A stretch of DNA of 59,457 nt from an uncultured Bacteroides sp. (GCA_958477465.1 CAUEFX010000017.1:1-59457); one strand, 5' to 3'; shown: positions 36,817 through 47,295, counted from the first letter of the stretch. Notes: generated from the letters alone by a model not told the origin. Made by a program: numbers and translations.

Positions 36817-37265
36817 TGAAGCTTTCCACCGGGGAAAAGTACATTAACATACCGGGTAAAACTGCATATCTATCCTCTTTTTCATAGAAATATGCAGAAA
36901 AAAGTGTATTTTATTCATTCATTTATGCACTTTTTTCTCTATTTGCTGCTTTTTAGCAGAAGTACATATTATCAAAATATTCAATATCAAAGAATTATGT
37001 AAGCATATTCAAATTTCTCGTGTCTTTTTATCTGTCCCCAATAAGGCCATGGGCGGGATGGATTGTTTCGCATTCCATTTCACAGGTAAATCATATTTTT
37101 ATTTCCTTCTTGCTATTTCGGAATTTTCTTAATAACTTGCCACTGTGTTTTTCTAAATCCATTGAATAAATGCCATTTCAAATCGGCAACTAATTTCAAG
37201 GTAAAAAGAAATACTATTTTTATCTCAAACTTTTAAACTTAAAAACAGGTTCTAAATAAAATGTT

Positions 37266-37273
37266 TAATTTTG
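37266..37273 (+). promoter_or_regulatory. -7 box for the hybrid two-component regulator
   Basis: TAATTTTG matches TAnnTTTG exactly and lies 28 bases before the ATG at 37301. No TTTG is seen at the -33 position, so expression may be modest, as expected for a regulator. Confidence 0.5.
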
Positions 37274-37300
37274 CCTGCGTTTTTCAACCAAAATAAAACT

Positions 37301-40300
37301 ATGAAACATACGCTTCTCCTGACAATACTTTGTTGTCTAATACAATTCGATGTACAAGGTTCCTGCTTCCGAAACTACCAAAAAGAAAATGGCTTATCCA
37401 ACAACTGTGTGTGGGCAATCATGCAAGATAGCCAAGGGTTTATTTGGATTGGAACAAATGACGGACTTAATCGTTTTGATGGAAAAAACTTCAAAGTATA
37501 TAAAAACCGTCAGCAAGACTCCTTGTCTATCGGACACAACTTTATACATTGTATAAAGGAAGATTCAAAGCATCGAATGTTAATAGGAACACGCAGAGGA
37601 TTATATTATTATGATCGGGAATACGATCACTTTCATCATATCGCTTTAAAGAAGGAAAATCAAAATAACGTCACTGTAAATGATATAATGGAAGATTCCC
37701 ATGGCAACATTCTGATCGCAACTCATGGGGAAGGATTATTCCAATTAGATAATAACTTTCGTGTTCAAAGACACTTTACAGCCTCAAAAACGCCCCAAAG
37801 TATCCCCTCAGATTTTATTTGGACAATAGTAAGCGATCAACAGAACAATATCTGGTTAGGAACAGCCGGATATGGTCTTGTACTTTTCAATTCATCAAAC
37901 GGCACATTTACTCCAATAAAGCATCCCCAACTCGATGTAAACAAACAATCAATATATTCCATCTATTGTGATGAGGATAATAACTTGTGGATAGGCACCT
38001 TCACAAATGGCCTTTTCAAATATAATCCTACCAAAAATGAATGTAGTCATTACCTCTCCAATATTGGAAATATAAAATCAATAACCCCCTACTCAGACAA
38101 GGAACTTATCATGGGGTCAGACAAAGGTCTCATACTCCTGAATAAATCGACAGAAAGCTTCCAAATAGTAAAAGAGGAATATTCCGATAGGAGTATTGTA
38201 GACAATTCCACATTCTGCATATCTCGTGATAAAGAAGGGGCATTCTGGGTTGGGACCTACTTCAACGGAGTCACTTATTTCGCCCCAAACGTCAACAGAT
38301 TTATATCCTTCCACGATATAGAAGCAGCAACTGCTCAAAAACATTCCATTACCAGCAGTATGGTGGAAGACAGCAAACAGAATATATTATTATCTACACA
38401 TAATAATAACATCGTATACCGTTACAATCCCCAAACCAAACAATTAGACAATGCCCTTACGCTGGATTATCACAACATACAAAATCTTTATTTATCGAAT
38501 GACACATTGTACGTAAGTATTTACGGAAGAGGAGTGAGAATCATTTCTGCTACAAATGGTAGGGTGATTGCAACAATCCCACTCAATACGATTGAAGGAA
38601 AATCAATATTTAAAACTCAAAACGGTACTCTAATATTTGCGCTGGAAGAAGGTGGATGTGCCATCATGCCCCCCGGAGAAAAATTTAAAAGGCCGGAAGC
38701 CTTATTCGGCCGTCCGATTGCAGATATGACGGAAAGTGCATCCGGAACAATTTGGTTTGCCACACATGCTTATAGACTTTATTGCTTGTATCCCAATGGA
38801 GAATGGCAACATTTCTCCGACATTTCCAACAAAATTGATATAAATAATCTCAGTTGTTTATTATATAACAGAGAAAAAAATGATTTATGGATAGGAACTA
38901 AAGAAAAAGGAGTAATTGTTTTTAATATAGCCCAGAAGAAAATCAAGAACATATTCAATCATGAGAATGGAATGCCTTCAGACATCATTTACTCAATCAT
39001 AGATGATAACTATGGTAATATATGGGCCAGTACTCCCAAGGGGGTAGCGCAGATTGTTCAAAACAGCACAACTGAATATATCAAAACATTTGACTACATC
39101 GGACAAGAAATACAATATAACTTCAGATGCGCTCTACGCGGATCTGACGGCCTGCTCTATTTCGGAGGTACAAATGGATTTATTTCAATTAATCCATCTG
39201 AATTTACAGAAAACAGCATCGTTCCTCCTATACAAATCACCAGTTTCAAAGTTTTCAATGAAGAATTACCGATCGGTCAAGATTCTCCTTTAAAAAAATC
39301 GATAAGCAATACAAAAGAAATTGTTCTCTCTTCCAAACAGACAACCTTCAGTTTTGATTTTATTGCATTAAGTTATATTTTTCCAGAAACCAATAAATAC
39401 GCCTACATGCTAAAAGGATTTGATAAAGACTGGAATTACACATCAAATAATACAGCACATTACATGAATATACCTCCGGGTAAATATATATTTACTGTAA
39501 AAGGCAGTAACAATAATGGAATCTGGAATGATAATGGTTATAGCATAACACTCCGAATCAGGCCTCCTTTCTGGCAGGAGTATTATATGATTATATTCTA
39601 TATCATCTTGTGTATCATCATCGTAAGCTATGCCATCAATCGATATAAAAAGCATTTGGTAATTGAAAACGAGAAGAAACAATACAAATACCAGATAGCT
39701 AAAGAAAAAGAAATGTATGAAGCAAAAATCAATTTCTTTACTAATATAGCTCACGAAATAAAAACCCCGCTCTCGCTGATTACCGGACCATTAGAAATGA
39801 TTATTGCCACCAAAGACGGAAATACGCAAACACAAAAATATTTGTCTGTTATCAAACGAAATACAGACCGCCTGCTAATACTTATCAATCAATTACTTGA
39901 TTTCAGAAAAATAGAAAATGATATGTTTATTCTGAACGTCAGCCAACAAAATATAACCCAAATAGTGCAACAAGTCTACAATCAGTACAAGCAAGGTTCT
40001 TACCAGCAACAAATAAAAATATCATTCGAAGCAGAAAACGAACCGATTATTGAAGATGTAGACCCTGAGGCTCTCTATAAAATAGTGAGTAACCTTGTTT
40101 CCAATGCTATAAAATTCGCCAAAACACAAATCAACATAAAACTACAAAAGGAGAATGATTCCAAAATCCTTATTTCCGTCATTGACGACGGATATGGTAT
40201 CAGAAATAGCGAGTTAGAGAAAATATTTCTTCCTTTCTATCAGATACAAGAAACCAAACAGTACGTTCAGAACCTTGGTGGTACAGGAATTGGCCTTTCT

Positions 40301-41251
40301 TTCTCAAAAGCACTGGCCCGTAAGTTAGGAGGGGATATTCAAGTTCAGTCCGAATATGGTAAAGGAAGTATCTTCACATTAGTACTACCCGCCAATCCGC
40401 TAAAGGAAAAGCCAATAACGAAATATGAAATAATCGAAACAGAAATACCCTCTGCAGAACCTCCCCAATTAATCCATCAGAAATCAAAACAGTGCATTTT
40501 GATTGTAGAAGACAATGCAGAACTTCGAACCTTCATAAAAGATTGCTTATCAGAAAGCTATACTATTTTAGAAGCTAAAAACGGAATAGAAGCAATGAGC
40601 ATTCTAAACAGCGGCAATATGATTGATATCATAGTTTCGGACATACTGATGCCCGAAATGGATGGATTGGAATTATGTAATCAAGTAAAAAGTAATATTT
40701 CATTTTCCCATCTGCCCCTTATTCTGCTATCGGCAAAGACTGATACAGGAACCAAAATTGACGGTCTGAAAAAAGGTGCAGATGTATATATGGAAAAACC
40801 ATTTTCTATAGAACAATTAAAAGCGCAAATCAACAGCGTTCTTGAAAACAGACATAATATACATAAGAAATTCATCGAATCGCCTTTAGAGTATTATAAA
40901 CAAAACAATGAAACAGATAGTGAAAACGCACAATTTATCAAGAAGTTGAATGAACTCATTCTGGAGAATATGTCATCAGAGGATTTTTCTATAGATAATC
41001 TGGCTTCTGATTTTGCTATCAGCCGTACCAGCTTACATAACAAAATCAAAAGTATTACCGGAGTTACCCCTAACAATTATATTAAACTCATTCGTTTAAA
41101 TAAAAGCGCAGAATTGTTGGCTACGGGCAAATATAGAATAAATGAAGTCCGCTTCCTGGTAGGATTCAATTCAGCATCTTATTTCGCTAAATGCTTTTAT
41201 GAGCAATTCGGTAAGTACCCAAAGGATTTCACACAAAATATCACACAGTAA
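37301..41251 (+). CDS. Hybrid two-component system regulator (HTCS)
   Basis: A 1316-residue one-chain sensor and activator. Signal sequence (about 1-20), then about 14 short propeller repeats (pattern GFIWIGTNDGLNRFD, NIWLGTAGYGLVLF, LWIGTFTNGLFKY) to about residue 690, a Y_Y_Y domain (about 690-755: YAYMLKGFDKDWNYTS), one membrane helix (about 761-785), a HisKA domain with AHEIKTP (His818), an ATPase domain with NLVSNAIKFAK and GGTGIGLSFSKA (about 993), a receiver with the phospho-acceptor Asp1114 (SDILMPEMDG), and a C-terminal AraC-type DNA-binding domain (about 1215-1310). The periplasmic propeller should bind an oligosaccharide of the target glycan. An upstream TTG at 37271 is in frame, but ATG at 37301 is preferred. 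It is divergent from the PUL operon, which it most likely activates. Confidence 0.96.
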   Translation: MKHTLLLTILCCLIQFDVQGSCFRNYQKENGLSNNCVWAIMQDSQGFIWIGTNDGLNRFDGKNFKVYKNRQQDSLSIGHNFIHCIKEDSKHRMLIGTRRGLYYYDREYDHFHHIALKKENQNNVTVNDIMEDSHGNILIATHGEGLFQLDNNFRVQRHFTASKTPQSIPSDFIWTIVSDQQNNIWLGTAGYGLVLFNSSNGTFTPIKHPQLDVNKQSIYSIYCDEDNNLWIGTFTNGLFKYNPTKNECSHYLSNIGNIKSITPYSDKELIMGSDKGLILLNKSTESFQIVKEEYSDRSIVDNSTFCISRDKEGAFWVGTYFNGVTYFAPNVNRFISFHDIEAATAQKHSITSSMVEDSKQNILLSTHNNNIVYRYNPQTKQLDNALTLDYHNIQNLYLSNDTLYVSIYGRGVRIISATNGRVIATIPLNTIEGKSIFKTQNGTLIFALEEGGCAIMPPGEKFKRPEALFGRPIADMTESASGTIWFATHAYRLYCLYPNGEWQHFSDISNKIDINNLSCLLYNREKNDLWIGTKEKGVIVFNIAQKKIKNIFNHENGMPSDIIYSIIDDNYGNIWASTPKGVAQIVQNSTTEYIKTFDYIGQEIQYNFRCALRGSDGLLYFGGTNGFISINPSEFTENSIVPPIQITSFKVFNEELPIGQDSPLKKSISNTKEIVLSSKQTTFSFDFIALSYIFPETNKYAYMLKGFDKDWNYTSNNTAHYMNIPPGKYIFTVKGSNNNGIWNDNGYSITLRIRPPFWQEYYMIIFYIILCIIIVSYAINRYKKHLVIENEKKQYKYQIAKEKEMYEAKINFFTNIAHEIKTPLSLITGPLEMIIATKDGNTQTQKYLSVIKRNTDRLLILINQLLDFRKIENDMFILNVSQQNITQIVQQVYNQYKQGSYQQQIKISFEAENEPIIEDVDPEALYKIVSNLVSNAIKFAKTQINIKLQKENDSKILISVIDDGYGIRNSELEKIFLPFYQIQETKQYVQNLGGTGIGLSFSKALARKLGGDIQVQSEYGKGSIFTLVLPANPLKEKPITKYEIIETEIPSAEPPQLIHQKSKQCILIVEDNAELRTFIKDCLSESYTILEAKNGIEAMSILNSGNMIDIIVSDILMPEMDGLELCNQVKSNISFSHLPLILLSAKTDTGTKIDGLKKGADVYMEKPFSIEQLKAQINSVLENRHNIHKKFIESPLEYYKQNNETDSENAQFIKKLNELILENMSSEDFSIDNLASDFAISRTSLHNKIKSITGVTPNNYIKLIRLNKSAELLATGKYRINEVRFLVGFNSASYFAKCFYEQFGKYPKDFTQNITQ

Positions 41252-41363
41252 AATGTTATTTTTCAAATAAAAGAAACTATTCAACACCGTGTCACTATTC
41301 TTTTCGGTTTATTTAATTACCTTTACCGAGATATTATCAAGTTCGTACAACTAAACAAAGAAT

Positions 41364-42902
41364 ATGTTAACAAAGGTTTGTGGCGCTGCCATACAAGGTG
41401 TTGACGCAACGATCATTACCATCGAAGTAAACAGCTCAAGAGGTTGTATGTTCTACTTGGTAGGCCTACCCGACTCTGCCATTAAAGAGAGCCATCAACG
41501 CATCATCTCCGCCCTGCAAGTGACCGGGTACAAAATGCCCACCAGCAACATTGTCATCAACATGGCGCCGGCAGACATTCGCAAAGAGGGTTCGGCATAC
41601 GATCTCCCGCTTGCCATAGGTATCCTTGCTGCCAATGAGACCATCTCTTCCGAGAAGCTGCCCCGCTATCTGCTCATGGGAGAATTAAGCCTCGACGGCA
41701 GCATACAACCGATCAAAGGAGCACTTCCCATAGCCATCAAAGCACGCGAAGAGAAATTTGACGGCCTGATCGTTCCCCGACAGAATGCCCGTGAAGCAGC
41801 TGTCGTCAACAACCTGAACGTATACGGAGTAGAGAACATCAAAGAGGTTATCGAGTTTTTCAACGGGAAGTGTGAGTTACAGCCAACCATCGTCAATACA
41901 CGGGAAGATTTTTATGCCCGCCAAGAGGAGTTTGAATACGACTTCGCGGATGTGAAGGGGCAGGAGAATGTAAAAAGGGCTCTGGAGGTAGCGGCAGCCG
42001 GCGGGCATAACCTCATCATGATCGGAGCACCCGGAAGCGGGAAATCCATGATGGCCAAGCGGCTTCCATCTATCTTGCCACCCTTGTCCATCGGCGAAAG
42101 TCTGGAAACCACCAAGATACATTCCGTAGCCGGAAAACTGAATCGGGACACCTCGTTGATTACGGAACGTCCTTTTCGCAACCCTCATCACACGATTTCA
42201 CAATCAGCCATGGTTGGTGGCGGCAATTTTCCACAGCCGGGTGAGATCAGCCTTGCCCATAACGGTGTGCTTTTCTTAGACGAACTTCCGGAGTTCCAAC
42301 GTAGCGTATTGGAAGTATTGCGCCAACCGTTGGAAGATCGCCGTATCTCTATATCCCGAGTAAAATGCAGCATTGATTATCCCGCAAGTTTCACACTGAT
42401 CGCTTCCATGAATCCATGCCCTTGCGGGTATTACAACCACCCGACAAAAGTCTGCGTCTGCTCTCCGGGACAAGTGCAGAAATATCTGAATAAAATATCC
42501 GGACCTTTGCTGGACCGTATCGATATACAAATAGAAATCGTACCCGTTCCTTTTGAAGAAATGGCCGACAACCGGACGGCCGAACCAAGTTCGGATATCC
42601 GTAAACGGGTTATCAAAGCCCGCCAGACACAAGCCGCTCGCTTTGCCGGCCAACCGGGCGTGTACTGCAATGCACAAATGACGAGCAGACTGCTCGCCCA
42701 ATATGCCCAACCCGACAACCAAGGGCTGGCTTTACTAAAAAGTGCCATGAACCGGCTCAACCTGTCCGCCCGTGCCTACGACCGCATATTAAAAGTATCA
42801 CGCACCATCGCCGACCTGGAAGACAGCGAACAAATACTCCCCGCCCACCTCGCCGAAGCCATCAGCTACCGGAATCTGGACAGGGAGAATTGGGGAGGGT
42901 GA
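41364..42902 (+). CDS. comM: YifB/ComM-family AAA+ ATPase (Mg-chelatase-like)
   Basis: A 512-residue cytoplasmic protein of the YifB/ComM family. The N-terminal ChlI-like domain (about 1-165) is followed by an AAA+ ATPase with Walker A GAPGSGKS (near residue 221), Walker B LFLDELPEF and the sensor motif SMNPCPCGYYNHP, and a C-terminal Mg-chelatase-type domain. In naturally competent bacteria ComM is a helicase that drives branch migration of incoming DNA; in Bacteroides the role has not been settled. The sequence is markedly richer in G and C than the PUL, and I take this gene as the right-hand chromosomal boundary of the PUL island. It converges with the next gene, with a 10-base gap. Confidence 0.93.
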   Translation: MLTKVCGAAIQGVDATIITIEVNSSRGCMFYLVGLPDSAIKESHQRIISALQVTGYKMPTSNIVINMAPADIRKEGSAYDLPLAIGILAANETISSEKLPRYLLMGELSLDGSIQPIKGALPIAIKAREEKFDGLIVPRQNAREAAVVNNLNVYGVENIKEVIEFFNGKCELQPTIVNTREDFYARQEEFEYDFADVKGQENVKRALEVAAAGGHNLIMIGAPGSGKSMMAKRLPSILPPLSIGESLETTKIHSVAGKLNRDTSLITERPFRNPHHTISQSAMVGGGNFPQPGEISLAHNGVLFLDELPEFQRSVLEVLRQPLEDRRISISRVKCSIDYPASFTLIASMNPCPCGYYNHPTKVCVCSPGQVQKYLNKISGPLLDRIDIQIEIVPVPFEEMADNRTAEPSSDIRKRVIKARQTQAARFAGQPGVYCNAQMTSRLLAQYAQPDNQGLALLKSAMNRLNLSARAYDRILKVSRTIADLEDSEQILPAHLAEAISYRNLDRENWGG

Positions 42903-42912
42903 CAATCAGTGT

Positions 42913-44973
42913 CTATTTTTCAATTCTTATCCGCGCATCCACCGCTATCACCTCTTTCTCCGTAGCCAATAGCGGATTGATGTCCATCTCCTTGATCTCG
43001 GTGGCAAAACGAAGCAGGGTGGAAAGACGGACGATAATTTCGGCAAACTTATCTTCGTTCACCCCTTTCTGCCCACGGGTTCCCTGAATAATCTTATAAG
43101 CACGGAGAGAACGGATCATGGAATAGGCCTCTTCATAAGACAACGGGGCAAGGCCGGAAGATACATCCTTCAATACCTCGACAAAAATACCTCCCAAGCC
43201 ACAGAGCACTACGTGTCCGAACTTCTCTTCATATTTTGCACCGATAAAGAGCTCCGTACCTTTCAGCATGGGTTGAACCATAATGGCGTTTGCTTCGGGA
43301 ATCTGCATCATCCGGTCGAACTCCAGGGCAAGATGCTGCTCTCCCTTTATGTTCAGTACCACTCCTCCTACGTCGGACTTGTGCACCGGCCCCACCACTT
43401 TGGCCACTACCGGAAATCCGCAACGACGTGCAAAAGCAATCACCTCTTCTTTATAGCAGGAGACAAACTCATCGACAAGCGGAATACCGGCAGAATGCAG
43501 CAATGCCTGTACATAATGGGGAGCGATATACCCGTCTTCGGGAATAGAGTCGATGATACGCCTGATACGAGGTACATCCACACCGAAGAGTTCTATTTCA
43601 TTGGCAGCCGGCCGCGGGGCATTCACTATCCGAGACAAAGCCGTACCCAGTGTCACCTCATCGGCAAAGTTCACATGGCCTTTTGCCAGAAAAGCGGCAA
43701 CCTCGGCTCCTGCCGTATTGATTGAAGGAAGAATCGGGAAAATAGGTTTATGGCAGGTCTGCATCTTTTCGTGCAGCACATCATACATTTCGAACATGGT
43801 AACCAGACCCGGAGTACCGAAAATAGCCATCATCGCATCTATATTCTCAAACTTCTCTTCGCAATAATCGATGCAAAGCCGTAAATGCTCGGGAGTGCCG
43901 GTAGCTAAGATATCAATCGGATTGCCAACAGCGGCACCGGGATAGAGACGGGATTTCAGCTCATCCGCCAACGGCCCTTCCAACCGGGGAACATTCAGTC
44001 CGCCTTTGCTCAGCGCATCGGTCAGCATCACCCCAGGACCGCCGGCATGTGTAATGATAGCAAAATTCTTCCCCTGTAGTTCCGGCAACGTGAAAATACA
44101 ACCCACCGTGGTCAACTCTTCACGGGAGAAACAACGCACGATACCCGCTTTACGGAACAGAGCCTCGACAGCAGAATCGGAACTGGCAATAGCCCCCGTA
44201 TGCGAAGAAGCCGCACGGCTCCCGCTTTCGGAGCTTCCCGCTTTGATGGCGGCAATCTTACAGCCCTTCTTTATCAGCGATGAAGCATGAAACAGCAACC
44301 GGTCGGGATCGGCAATGCTCTCGATATAAAGCAATTTAATCCGTGAATCCTTTTCCGGATCAAATGTACCATCCATATATTCCAATACATCTTCCACACC
44401 GATCTGCTTCGCATTGCCTACCGACCAGACGGAATTGAACTGCAACCCTTTCGTCACCGCACTCTCCAGAATAAAGACCGCCGTCGCACCGGAACTGGAA
44501 ATCAGATCTACTCCCTGCAAACTCAATTGCGGGATAGGCTGACTGAATACGCTGTGATGCCAAGTATTCATCAACCCGATACAGTTTGGCCCGATCAGCG
44601 AAGCGCCGTATGTATTCACCGTTGCCAGAATCCGTTCTTCGAGCAGTGCGCCTTCATGCGTCTCCTCGCCAAAACCGGCAGAAAGAATGATAAATGCTTT
44701 CGTCTGCTTTCCACTTGCCAACGTTTCTACCACATCCGGACACAACGCTGCCGGAATGGCAAGAATCGCCAAATCGGTATCGGGTATATCCTTAGCATCG
44801 GCAAAAGAAGGAATCCCCTGTACTTCCGTCTCCTTCGGATTGACGGCACGAAGTTCACCACGATAACCACCATTGATAAGATTCTTTAAAATGGCACCAC
44901 CAGGCTTGTGCACATTATTCGATGCACCCACTACGACGATACTCTCCGGATGGAGCAACTGTGTTGTAATCAT
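42913..44973 (-). CDS. acd: ADP-forming acyl-CoA synthetase (acetate-CoA ligase), fused subunits
   Basis: A 686-residue enzyme that interconverts acyl-CoA, ADP and phosphate with acid, CoA and ATP; acetate is the usual product in fermenters. An N-terminal CoA-binding Rossmann domain (VVGASNNVHKPGGAILKNL, 14-32), ligase domains with the phospho-histidine motif SSHTGA (His258), and a C-terminal ATP-grasp domain (about 470-686) are in alpha-beta order in one chain. The frame is open upstream to 45042, but ATG at 44973 (MITTQLLHPESI) gives the normal N-terminus and lies downstream of a -7 box. It is divergent from metG. The protein is cytoplasmic. Confidence 0.92.
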   Translation of the reverse strand: MITTQLLHPESIVVVGASNNVHKPGGAILKNLINGGYRGELRAVNPKETEVQGIPSFADAKDIPDTDLAILAIPAALCPDVVETLASGKQTKAFIILSAGFGEETHEGALLEERILATVNTYGASLIGPNCIGLMNTWHHSVFSQPIPQLSLQGVDLISSSGATAVFILESAVTKGLQFNSVWSVGNAKQIGVEDVLEYMDGTFDPEKDSRIKLLYIESIADPDRLLFHASSLIKKGCKIAAIKAGSSESGSRAASSHTGAIASSDSAVEALFRKAGIVRCFSREELTTVGCIFTLPELQGKNFAIITHAGGPGVMLTDALSKGGLNVPRLEGPLADELKSRLYPGAAVGNPIDILATGTPEHLRLCIDYCEEKFENIDAMMAIFGTPGLVTMFEMYDVLHEKMQTCHKPIFPILPSINTAGAEVAAFLAKGHVNFADEVTLGTALSRIVNAPRPAANEIELFGVDVPRIRRIIDSIPEDGYIAPHYVQALLHSAGIPLVDEFVSCYKEEVIAFARRCGFPVVAKVVGPVHKSDVGGVVLNIKGEQHLALEFDRMMQIPEANAIMVQPMLKGTELFIGAKYEEKFGHVVLCGLGGIFVEVLKDVSSGLAPLSYEEAYSMIRSLRAYKIIQGTRGQKGVNEDKFAEIIVRLSTLLRFATEIKEMDINPLLATEKEVIAVDARIRIEK

Positions 44974-45003
44974 ACGATTGTATATTATTCGGTTATTAAT
45001 GCA

Positions 45004-45011
45004 CAAATATA
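45004..45011 (-). promoter_or_regulatory. -7 box for the acyl-CoA synthetase gene
   Basis: On the minus strand TATATTTG (complement of 45004-45011) matches TAnnTTTG and lies 30 bases before the ATG at 44973. It also supports that start over the longer open frame. The -33 box is not clear. Confidence 0.55.
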
Positions 45012-45149
45012 GTATTTCCCGAGAATAAAAGGAAAGAACCACAAAAAAGAATCTTTCATCATCGCTTCCTTAACAGATACACATACAAACTCTACGTAAG
45101 AGGATACACTTTTCAATCCGGAGAAGCGTATACTCTTGTTTTTTAGTGT

Positions 45150-45157
45150 TATCTTTG
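45150..45157 (+). promoter_or_regulatory. -7 box for metG
   Basis: TATCTTTG matches the consensus exactly and is followed by a short leader of about 40 bases to the metG ATG. The -33 box is weak. Confidence 0.55.
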
Positions 45158-45200
45158 CACACTACTTGAACAGATAACAATAAAAAGATACTATAACAAT

Positions 45201-47243
45201 ATGGAAAAGAACTTTAAAAGAACCACAGTGACCGCGGCTCTGCCATACGCCAACGGGCCTGTTCACATCGGACATCTGGCAGGTGTATACGTGCCGGCAG
45301 ATATCTATGTCCGCTATCTGAGATTGAAAAAAGCTGACGTACTCTTTATCGGCGGTTCGGACGAACACGGTGTGCCTATCACCATCCGCGCCAAAAAAGA
45401 AGGCATCACTCCACAAGATGTAGTAGACCGTTATCACTTCCTCATAAAGAAATCTTTTGAAGAGTTCGGCATCTCGTTCGATATATACAGCCGTACTTCC
45501 TCAAAGACACATCATGCACTGGCCTCAGACTTCTTCAGGAAACTGTATGATAAAGGAGAATTTATCGAAAAGACATCGGAACAATACTATGATGAAGAAG
45601 CACACCAGTTTCTTGCCGACCGCTATATCACAGGCGAATGTCCGTACTGCCACTCGGAAGGAGCTTATGGCGACCAATGCGAAAAGTGCGGGACCTCCCT
45701 TTCACCGACAGACCTTATCAACCCGAAGAGCGCCATCAGTGGCAGCAAACCGGTGATGAAAGAAACCACACACTGGTATCTTCCGTTGGATAAACACGAA
45801 GCATGGTTGCGCCAATGGATTCTGGAAGATCATAAGGAATGGCGCCCCAATGTATACGGTCAATGCAAGAGCTGGCTCGACATGGGACTGCAACCGCGTG
45901 CCGTAAGCCGCGACCTCGACTGGGGAATCCCCGTTCCGGTGGAAGGTGCCGAGGGGAAAGTCCTCTATGTATGGTTCGATGCTCCTATCGGCTATATCTC
46001 CAATACGAAAGAGCTATTGCCCGACACGTGGGAGACCTGGTGGAAAGATCCGGAGACGCGTCTTATCCATTTTATCGGAAAGGATAACATCGTATTCCAC
46101 TGCATCGTATTCCCTGCCATGCTGAAAGCCGAAGGCAGTTACATCCTGCCGGACAACGTGCCGAGCAACGAATTCCTCAACCTTGAAGGCGATAAGATTT
46201 CCACTTCGCGCAATTGGGCTGTATGGTTGCACGAATACCTGGAAGACTTCCCCGGTAAGCAGGATGTACTCCGCTATGTGCTGACCGCCAATGCACCGGA
46301 AACCAAAGACAACGATTTCACTTGGAAAGACTTCCAGGCTCGCAATAACAATGAGCTGGTTGCCGTGTATGGCAACTTCGTGAACCGCGCCTTGCAGCTT
46401 ACCAAGAAATACTTCGACAGTGTGGTTCCCGCTGCCGGCGAACTGACGGACTATGACCGCGAGACACTGAAAGAATTTGCCGATGTAAAGGCAGAAGTGG
46501 AAAAGCTGCTCGATGTGTTCAAGTTCCGCGATGCTCAGAAAGAAGCAATGAATCTGGCCCGTATCGGAAACAAATATCTAGCAGATACCGAACCGTGGAA
46601 ACTCGCAAAAACCGACATGCCACGCGTTGCCACTATTCTGAACATCTCCTTGCAGTTGGTTGCCAACCTCGCCATTGCTTTCGAACCATTCCTGCCGTTC
46701 AGCAGCGACAAACTTCGCAAGATGCTGAATATGGACAATTTCGATTGGGCCGAACTGGGACAAACGGACCTGCTCCCTGCCGGACATCAATTGGGAACTC
46801 CCGAATTACTGTTCGAAAAGATAGAAGATGACGCCATCCAAGCACAAGTAGACAAGCTGCTCGCCACCAAAAAGGCGAATGAAGCCTCTAACTACAAGGC
46901 CAACCCGATCAAACCGATCATCTCATTCGAGGATTTTGAGAAACTGGATATCCGTGTAGGTACAGTATTGGAATGCGAGATGGTGCCCAAAATGAAGAAG
47001 CTGCTGAAGTTCAAGATCGCCGACGGATTAGAAAACCGTACGATCGTCAGCGGTATCGCCCAGCATTACCAACCGGAAGAGCTGGTAGGCAAACAGGTAT
47101 TGTTCATCGCCAATCTGGCTCCGCGCCAGTTCAAAAACGGTCTGGTAAGTGAAGGTATGATTCTTTCTGCCGAAAACTACGATGGGTCGCTGGCCGTCAC
47201 TTCGTTATTAAAAGAGGTGAAGCCCGGCAGCGAAGTCAAGTAA
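45201..47243 (+). CDS. metG: Methionyl-tRNA synthetase with C-terminal tRNA-binding domain
   Basis: A 680-residue synthetase that charges tRNA-Met. The HIGH motif is at residues 22-25 (PVHIGHLAG), the KMSKS-loop equivalent is KISTS (332-336), and a zinc knuckle appears as CPYCHSEGAYGDQCEKCG. The anticodon-binding helices lie at about 380-550. The last 110 residues form an EMAPII-like tRNA-binding domain (DIRVGTVLECEMVPKMKKLLKF), as in E. coli-type dimeric enzymes. Start and length fit the family. The flippase gene follows after 52 bases, so the glycan cluster might be read through from metG. Confidence 0.97.
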   Translation: MEKNFKRTTVTAALPYANGPVHIGHLAGVYVPADIYVRYLRLKKADVLFIGGSDEHGVPITIRAKKEGITPQDVVDRYHFLIKKSFEEFGISFDIYSRTSSKTHHALASDFFRKLYDKGEFIEKTSEQYYDEEAHQFLADRYITGECPYCHSEGAYGDQCEKCGTSLSPTDLINPKSAISGSKPVMKETTHWYLPLDKHEAWLRQWILEDHKEWRPNVYGQCKSWLDMGLQPRAVSRDLDWGIPVPVEGAEGKVLYVWFDAPIGYISNTKELLPDTWETWWKDPETRLIHFIGKDNIVFHCIVFPAMLKAEGSYILPDNVPSNEFLNLEGDKISTSRNWAVWLHEYLEDFPGKQDVLRYVLTANAPETKDNDFTWKDFQARNNNELVAVYGNFVNRALQLTKKYFDSVVPAAGELTDYDRETLKEFADVKAEVEKLLDVFKFRDAQKEAMNLARIGNKYLADTEPWKLAKTDMPRVATILNISLQLVANLAIAFEPFLPFSSDKLRKMLNMDNFDWAELGQTDLLPAGHQLGTPELLFEKIEDDAIQAQVDKLLATKKANEASNYKANPIKPIISFEDFEKLDIRVGTVLECEMVPKMKKLLKFKIADGLENRTIVSGIAQHYQPEELVGKQVLFIANLAPRQFKNGLVSEGMILSAENYDGSLAVTSLLKEVKPGSEVK

Positions 47244-47295
47244 ACGGCAAAGCATCTCAGCCGGACATTCCAACAAAAAGCAAAGATACACCACC

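Larger units (their letters stand above)
35965..37265. other. Long gene-free gap between PUL operon and its regulator
   Basis: About 1.3 kb with no convincing gene on either strand. It is AT-rich to 36300, then contains a degraded coding-like stretch at 36349-36531, a perfect 19-bp palindrome at 36778-36816 and a 10-bp hairpin with T-run (GAAAAAAGTG/CACTTTTTTC, 36897-36937). Such a gap could hold a decayed gene or mobile element, or an antisense or leader RNA; none can be proven by eye. Confidence 0.6.

Noticed and set aside
37271..37300. TTG start for the hybrid regulator
   Set aside because: The -7 box TAATTTTG overlaps it; ATG at 37301 with a signal peptide is more credible.
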